Source of the DNA: Listeria cornellensis FSL F6-0969
GTDB taxonomy: Bacteria > Bacillota > Bacilli > Lactobacillales > Listeriaceae
DNA length: 64,000 nucleotides
Direction of reading: 5' to 3'
Assembly: GCF_000525855.1 (NCBI RefSeq)
Contig: NZ_AODE01000010.1
Location: 60,749-124,748, forward strand
Position 1 is the first letter of the stretch, and every line of letters begins with the position of its first letter. Of the stretch, positions 59,846-64,000 are shown one piece after another. Both the position numbers and the translations under genes were made by a program. Under the pieces are notes generated by a model that was given only the letters and a program-made list of their open reading frames with translations, searched no databases and had not been told where the DNA came from.

Positions 59846-59874
59846 TTGTGTATTTTGAGGCGTAGTGATATAAT
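59846..59874 (+). promoter_or_regulatory. Promoter of yugI
   Basis: TTGTGT (59846-59851), a 17-base spacer and TATAAT (59869-59874), 36 bases before the start codon. Confidence 0.75.
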
Positions 59875-59910
59875 TTGTAATTATTGAAAGTCAGAAAGTA
59901 GGAATAGAGA

Positions 59911-60273
59911 ATGAGTGAATTTAAAGTTGGCGATATTATTACAGGTAAGGTAGCAGGAATCCAAGGCTACGGCGCGTTCGTTGCATTGGACGACAAAACA
60001 CAAGGATTAGTACACATTTCAGAAATCCACCACGGTTTTGTAAAAGATGTGCATGAGTTTTTAGAAGTTGGACAAGAAGTAAAAGTCAAAATTCTAGAAA
60101 TCAATAATGAAACAAATAAAATCAGCCTGTCCATCCGTGCGACAGAAGAAGCACCAGCGAAAGCAAAACAAGAAACAAAACGTCCGCAACAACAAATGTC
60201 CTCAGGTCCAGACGAAGGCTTCAACACCTTGCGTGACAAACTACAAGAATGGGTAGATAAAGCAGACAAGTAA
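59911..60273 (+). CDS. yugI: S1-domain general stress protein (YugI/GSP13)
   Basis: A 120-residue ribosome-associated S1 RNA-binding protein. The S1 fold covers residues ~5-75 (VGDIITGKVAGIQGYGAFVA, GLVHISEIHHGFV, VKVKILEIN, KISLSIR). A Lys/Gln-rich linker and a short amphipathic tail (LRDKLQEWVDKADK) follow, as in B. subtilis GSP13. Confidence 0.88.
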   Translation: MSEFKVGDIITGKVAGIQGYGAFVALDDKTQGLVHISEIHHGFVKDVHEFLEVGQEVKVKILEINNETNKISLSIRATEEAPAKAKQETKRPQQQMSSGPDEGFNTLRDKLQEWVDKADK

Positions 60274-60281
60274 AACCAATG

Positions 60282-60336
60282 AACCTTAGGAGACTTCATG
60301 CAGGAGTTTCCTAATCATAAGGTTTTCTGTTTTTAA
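60282..60336 (+). terminator. Terminator after yugI
   Basis: AACCTTA pairs with TAAGGTT, with a further partly paired AGGAGACT/AGTTTCCT region inside, followed by TTTTCTGTTTTT. Confidence 0.55.
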
Positions 60337-60430
60337 TTAACAAACATTTTAGACAACATAGTTAATGATTACTTCGTGGGTTTGAATTTTTAGATAATTT
60401 TAAATATAAGACCTTAAGGGAGGTTTGTTC

Positions 60431-60844
60431 ATGAAAAGGGTACTGTTGGTAAAGGGATTTATTTACAATGAAAAAAAGGATGATATTTTACTCGTGAAAA
60501 ATCGCGATTTAAAATGGGCATTTCCAGGTGGCCGGGTCGAGACTGATCAAACACTAGAACAAGCGCTAATCTCAAAAGTCAAACAACAAACAGGGATTAA
60601 CTGCACGATTGATAGCTTACTGTACGTCAAAGAACGCAGAACTGCTTGGGAACATGTCTGCTTATTTGTCTATAAAGCAACCGCAACAGGAGATTTTCTC
60701 ACCGTGGAGAAAGACGACAGCGTTTTTCATGCTCGGTGGACCTCGATTCCCCAAGCGGACGACCTACTTCAAGAACAAGACGTCGCAATCAACAAACTCG
60801 TTCTGGAAAACGGTGTTCCGTACATTTTGCCACAAGAAAACTAG
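60431..60844 (+). CDS. Nudix-fold protein with a degenerate Nudix box
   Basis: A 137-residue Nudix-fold protein (VLLVKGFIYNEKKDDILLVKN at the start, WAFPGGRVETDQTLEQAL, CLFVYKATA, FHARWTSIPQADDL). The box position reads GGRVETDQTLEQALISKVKQQTGI in outline, so the REUxEE core that binds the metal is SKVKQQ. Both catalytic glutamates are replaced. It may be a non-hydrolytic sensor or have lost activity. The ATG at 60431 follows AAGGGAGG. Confidence 0.8.
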   Translation: MKRVLLVKGFIYNEKKDDILLVKNRDLKWAFPGGRVETDQTLEQALISKVKQQTGINCTIDSLLYVKERRTAWEHVCLFVYKATATGDFLTVEKDDSVFHARWTSIPQADDLLQEQDVAINKLVLENGVPYILPQEN

Positions 60845-60923
60845 GACACACAATTCTTGCTAAATCGGCACAGTTGATATAAAGTAAGTACTATAAAAAC
60901 GCACTAAATTTGGAGGGAAAACG

Positions 60924-62273
60924 ATGACACATATTCAATTTGATTATTCAAACGCATTGAAATTTTTCGAGCAACATGAAATCGACTATTTACAACCAGC
61001 TGTCACAGCAGCACATGACGCACTACATAACGGCACTGGCGCAGGAAACGAGTATCTAGGATGGATCAACCTACCCCGTGATTACGACAAAGAAGAATTC
61101 GCCCGCATCCAAAAAGCAGCAGCAAAAATTAAAGCAGATTCTGAGGTCCTAATCGTTATCGGTATCGGCGGATCTTACCTTGGCGCACGTGCGGCGATTG
61201 AAACGCTAAATCACGCATTCTATAACGTACTAGATAAAGAAAAACGTCAAGCTCCACAAGTATTTTTTGCAGGGAACAGCATTAGTTCAAGCTATTTACA
61301 CGACCTAATCGACGTGATTGATGGCAAAGACTTCTCTGTTAACGTTATTTCTAAATCAGGTACAACAACGGAACCAGCAATTGCCTTCCGCGTATTCAAA
61401 GAACTTTTAGAAAAGAAATACGGCAAAGAAGAAGCCAAATCCCGCATTTACGCAACAACCGATAAAGCAAAAGGCGCATTGAAAGAGCTATCAAACTCAG
61501 AAGGATACGAAACATTTGTCGTTCCAGATGACGTTGGTGGTCGTTTCTCCGTACTTACAGCTGTTGGCCTATTACCAATTGCAGCAAGTGGCGTAGATAT
61601 CGAAGCAATGATGAAAGGCGCTGACGCAGCTCGTGCAGATTTCAGTAGCCCAGAACTAGATAAAAACATCGCCTACCAATACGCAGCAGCCCGTAACGTA
61701 CTCTACCGCAAAGGTAAAGTTACCGAGTTGCTTATTAACTACGAGCCAGGTCTACAATATTTCAACGAGTGGTGGAAACAACTATTCGGCGAAAGTGAAG
61801 GAAAAGACCAAAAAGGAATCTATCCATCCAGCGCTAACTTCTCCACAGACTTGCACTCCCTAGGCCAATACATCCAAGAAGGACGCCGTAACATTTTCGA
61901 AACAGTTGTCAAAGTAGCAAAAGCCCGCCATGAAATCACAATCAATAAAGAAGACAACGATCTTGATGGACTGAATTACCTAGCAGGTGAAACCGTCGAC
62001 TATGTAAACGACAAAGCCTTCCAAGGGACGCTATTAGCACATACAGATGGCGATGTACCTAATTTTGTAGTAGAAATCCCGTCACTGGACGCCTATTCGT
62101 TCGGCTATTTAGTGTACTTCTTTGAAATCGCAGTTGGCGTGAGTGGCTACCTAAACGGTGTGAATCCGTTCGACCAACCAGGGGTAGAAGCCTATAAAGC
62201 CAACATGTTCGCATTACTAGGCAAGCCTGGCTACGAAGAAATGAAAGCAGAACTAGAAAAACGTTTGAAATAA
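60924..62273 (+). CDS. pgi: Glucose-6-phosphate isomerase
   Basis: A 449-residue short-form (Bacillus type) phosphoglucose isomerase linking glucose-6-P and fructose-6-[16 protein letters not shown] and [17 protein letters not shown] bind the sugar phosphate. [23 protein letters not shown] and the late [18 protein letters not shown] are family signatures. GGAGGG precedes the ATG. It has its own terminator. Confidence 0.95.
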   Translation: MTHIQFDYSNALKFFEQHEIDYLQPAVTAAHDALHNGTGAGNEYLGWINLPRDYDKEEFARIQKAAAKIKADSEVLIVIGIGGSYLGARAAIETLNHAFYNVLDKEKRQAPQVFFAGNSISSSYLHDLIDVIDGKDFSVNVISKSGTTTEPAIAFRVFKELLEKKYGKEEAKSRIYATTDKAKGALKELSNSEGYETFVVPDDVGGRFSVLTAVGLLPIAASGVDIEAMMKGADAARADFSSPELDKNIAYQYAAARNVLYRKGKVTELLINYEPGLQYFNEWWKQLFGESEGKDQKGIYPSSANFSTDLHSLGQYIQEGRRNIFETVVKVAKARHEITINKEDNDLDGLNYLAGETVDYVNDKAFQGTLLAHTDGDVPNFVVEIPSLDAYSFGYLVYFFEIAVGVSGYLNGVNPFDQPGVEAYKANMFALLGKPGYEEMKAELEKRLK

Positions 62274-62280
62274 TATCCCA

Positions 62281-62328
62281 AATCTGCGTGAAACCTCCAG
62301 AACCTAGGAAGTGCCACGCAGATTTTTT
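62281..62328 (+). terminator. pgi terminator
   Basis: AATCTGCGTG pairs with CACGCAGATT, followed by T residues. Confidence 0.88.
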
Positions 62329-62357
62329 AGTTAGTCTCATCACGAAAGGAGAAAAAG

Positions 62358-63116
62358 ATGCTTTCCATCGAACGGAAACAAGCCATCCTAAACTACGTAA
62401 AAAACAAAAAAATAGCAAGCGTCAACGAACTAGCTCGTCATTTCAAAGTCCACGAAGTCACAATTCGACGCGACTTAACAACTCTAGAGGATGAGAAAAA
62501 GCTAAAGCGTACACACGGTGGCGTCATGATAGAAGAAAAAATCATATCCGAACCAGAGTTTCAAAAACGCGAAGAAGTCCAATTTGAAGAAAAACAACGC
62601 ATTGCATCCTACGCGTCATCACTTATCGAGGATGGCGACACGATTATTCTTGATTCAGGCACAACAACAGGTCATATCGCGAGAGCTATCCAAGACCGCA
62701 CGAAACTAACCGTTATCACGAATGACATTAATGTAGCAACAATTTTACGCCATTCTTCCATCAAAGTCATCGTGACAGGTGGAGTTCTATATCCTGAAAC
62801 CTACATGCTAAACGGTATGATTACAGAAGAAACCCTACGGAATCTTCATGTTCATAAGGCCTTCGTCACGACACCAGCTATCGATCTAGAAAAAGGTCTC
62901 ATGCACTACGACGAATACTTAGTACCAGCAAAAGTTCAGATGCTGCATTCCGCAACAGAAGTTTTCTTAGTAACAGATCACACAAAATTCGGAAGGATAT
63001 CACTGTACAAATACGCAGATTTCGTTGATATTTCAAGCATTATTACAGGAAATGAATTAGATTCTTCATTAAAGGACTGTTTTACAGAAAAAGGCCTTAT
63101 CATCCATACAACCTAG
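62358..63116 (+). CDS. DeoR-family transcriptional regulator
   Basis: A 252-residue sugar-phosphate-responsive repressor. The N-terminal helix-turn-helix (~5-55) reads RKQAILNYVKNKKIASVNEL and ARHFKVHEVTIRRDLTTLE, with the DeoR wing RTHGGVM. The C-terminal DeoRC domain shows ILDSGTTTGHIARAI, the phosphosugar site typical of the family, and VTDHTKFGR. AAAGGAG precedes the ATG. Its target is not evident; pgi is the upstream neighbour but has its own terminator. Confidence 0.87.
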   Translation: MLSIERKQAILNYVKNKKIASVNELARHFKVHEVTIRRDLTTLEDEKKLKRTHGGVMIEEKIISEPEFQKREEVQFEEKQRIASYASSLIEDGDTIILDSGTTTGHIARAIQDRTKLTVITNDINVATILRHSSIKVIVTGGVLYPETYMLNGMITEETLRNLHVHKAFVTTPAIDLEKGLMHYDEYLVPAKVQMLHSATEVFLVTDHTKFGRISLYKYADFVDISSIITGNELDSSLKDCFTEKGLIIHTT

Positions 63117-63573
63117 TGAATATACAATAAAATAAATAATTATAAATAAAATTATGAAATACTATTGCGTTTATAGAATATACATGGTATTCTAGTTATC
63201 GTGCCTCCTATAAGTAATTATGAAAACGGCTAATAGCAAAGGATTTCCGAGTTTCACGCTTGAAAATCAGTTGAAAAACAACATTTAAACTTTTATTCAA
63301 AAAAAAAGATAAAAACTGTTGACAAAGATTAGCCCTAATGATACTATAAGAAGGTCGCTGCTAGATGAAAGCGAATGAGAGATTGACCTTTGAAAACTGA
63401 ACAGAAACAAAGATAAAACCAATAGAGACAGTAATGTTTCTAGGTAAGAATCGCAGGGCGGAAATAGAAAGCTATTTCCAAAAGTAATACTAGTAAAGTA
63501 ATTTGCTAGCGAAGTCATTTTGACGCAAGGGTCTTATTCACGGTGTTGAATAAGTATTCAGATTCATCTTTAT
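63117..63573 (+). promoter_or_regulatory. rRNA operon promoters and leader
   Basis: Two tandem promoters are visible. P1 has TTGCGT (63165-63170), 17 bases, TATTCT (63188-63193). P2 has TTGACA (63319-63324), 17 bases, TACTAT (63342-63347). The ~225-base leader after P2 contains the TTTGAAAACTGAAC stretch common in Firmicute rrn leaders. No protein gene is seen here. Confidence 0.75.

Positions 63574-64000
<427 letters not shown>

Overview
This window comes from a low-GC Gram-positive chromosome of the family Listeriaceae (Listeria in the broad sense). The 16S rRNA start at the right end is Listeria-like. The gene order sufCDSUB, yunD-yutD-yutF, yutG/ltrA, NifU-like, yuzD-yuzB, yumC, ndh, yuiD, yuxO, mrpA-G, ppiB, PTS IIB, ABC pair, patB, yugI, Nudix, pgi matches what I recall of Listeria and Bacillus chromosomes. 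Species cannot be fixed from this window.

Layout. 1-5700: the end of a secreted Ig-repeat protein, a HisJ-type phosphatase, a guanine-riboswitch-controlled purine permease (minus), a MEKHLA/PAS protein and a thiamine-diphosphate enzyme. 5900-13100: a ~2,000-residue sortase-anchored adhesin with nine SpaA-type repeats, a tRNA-Met, and a ~1 kb stretch of gene remnants. 13100-16500: a GH1 phospho-glucosidase with its GntR regulator, and a lipoprotein. 16800-22000: the complete SUF Fe-S assembly operon. 22000-29740: an accessory slot holding a GH18 chitinase, a broken copy of the sufB 3' end, an M60 (enhancin-like) metallopeptidase and a short UvrC-like nuclease. 30200-32200: small conserved genes and a RelE/ParE-type toxin-antitoxin pair. 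32200-45400: TSUP transporter, nucleotidase, HAD, CNNM, redox (YumC, Ndh) and small thiol/Fe-S proteins, plus a second LPXTG protein. 46000-52100: the seven-gene Mrp Na+/H+ antiporter operon (minus). 52300-63100: MFS exporter, PpiB, orphan PTS IIB, a beta-helix protein, an ABC efflux pair, PatB/MalY, YugI, a degenerate Nudix protein, Pgi and a DeoR regulator. 63165-64000: rRNA promoters and the start of 16S rRNA.

Three observations stand out. First, at about twenty sites an open reading frame is broken exactly at a homopolymer, and removing one base always restores the family-consistent protein. This includes core genes (mrpD, yunD, NifU-like, the MFS exporter). It points to systematic homopolymer over-calling rather than true gene decay, so I annotate these as single genes with apparent frameshifts. 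Second, the chitinase and M60 genes each sit between sufB 3' sequence and the uvrC-like leader. The fusion point of the two units looks like a tandem-duplication or allele-joining scar, so the sufB-uvrC interval behaves like an exchangeable cassette slot. Third, downstream of yumC there are two full ~125 bp repeats and a partial third. They fold as long hairpins whose paired positions change together between copies, which suggests an undescribed tandem structured RNA.
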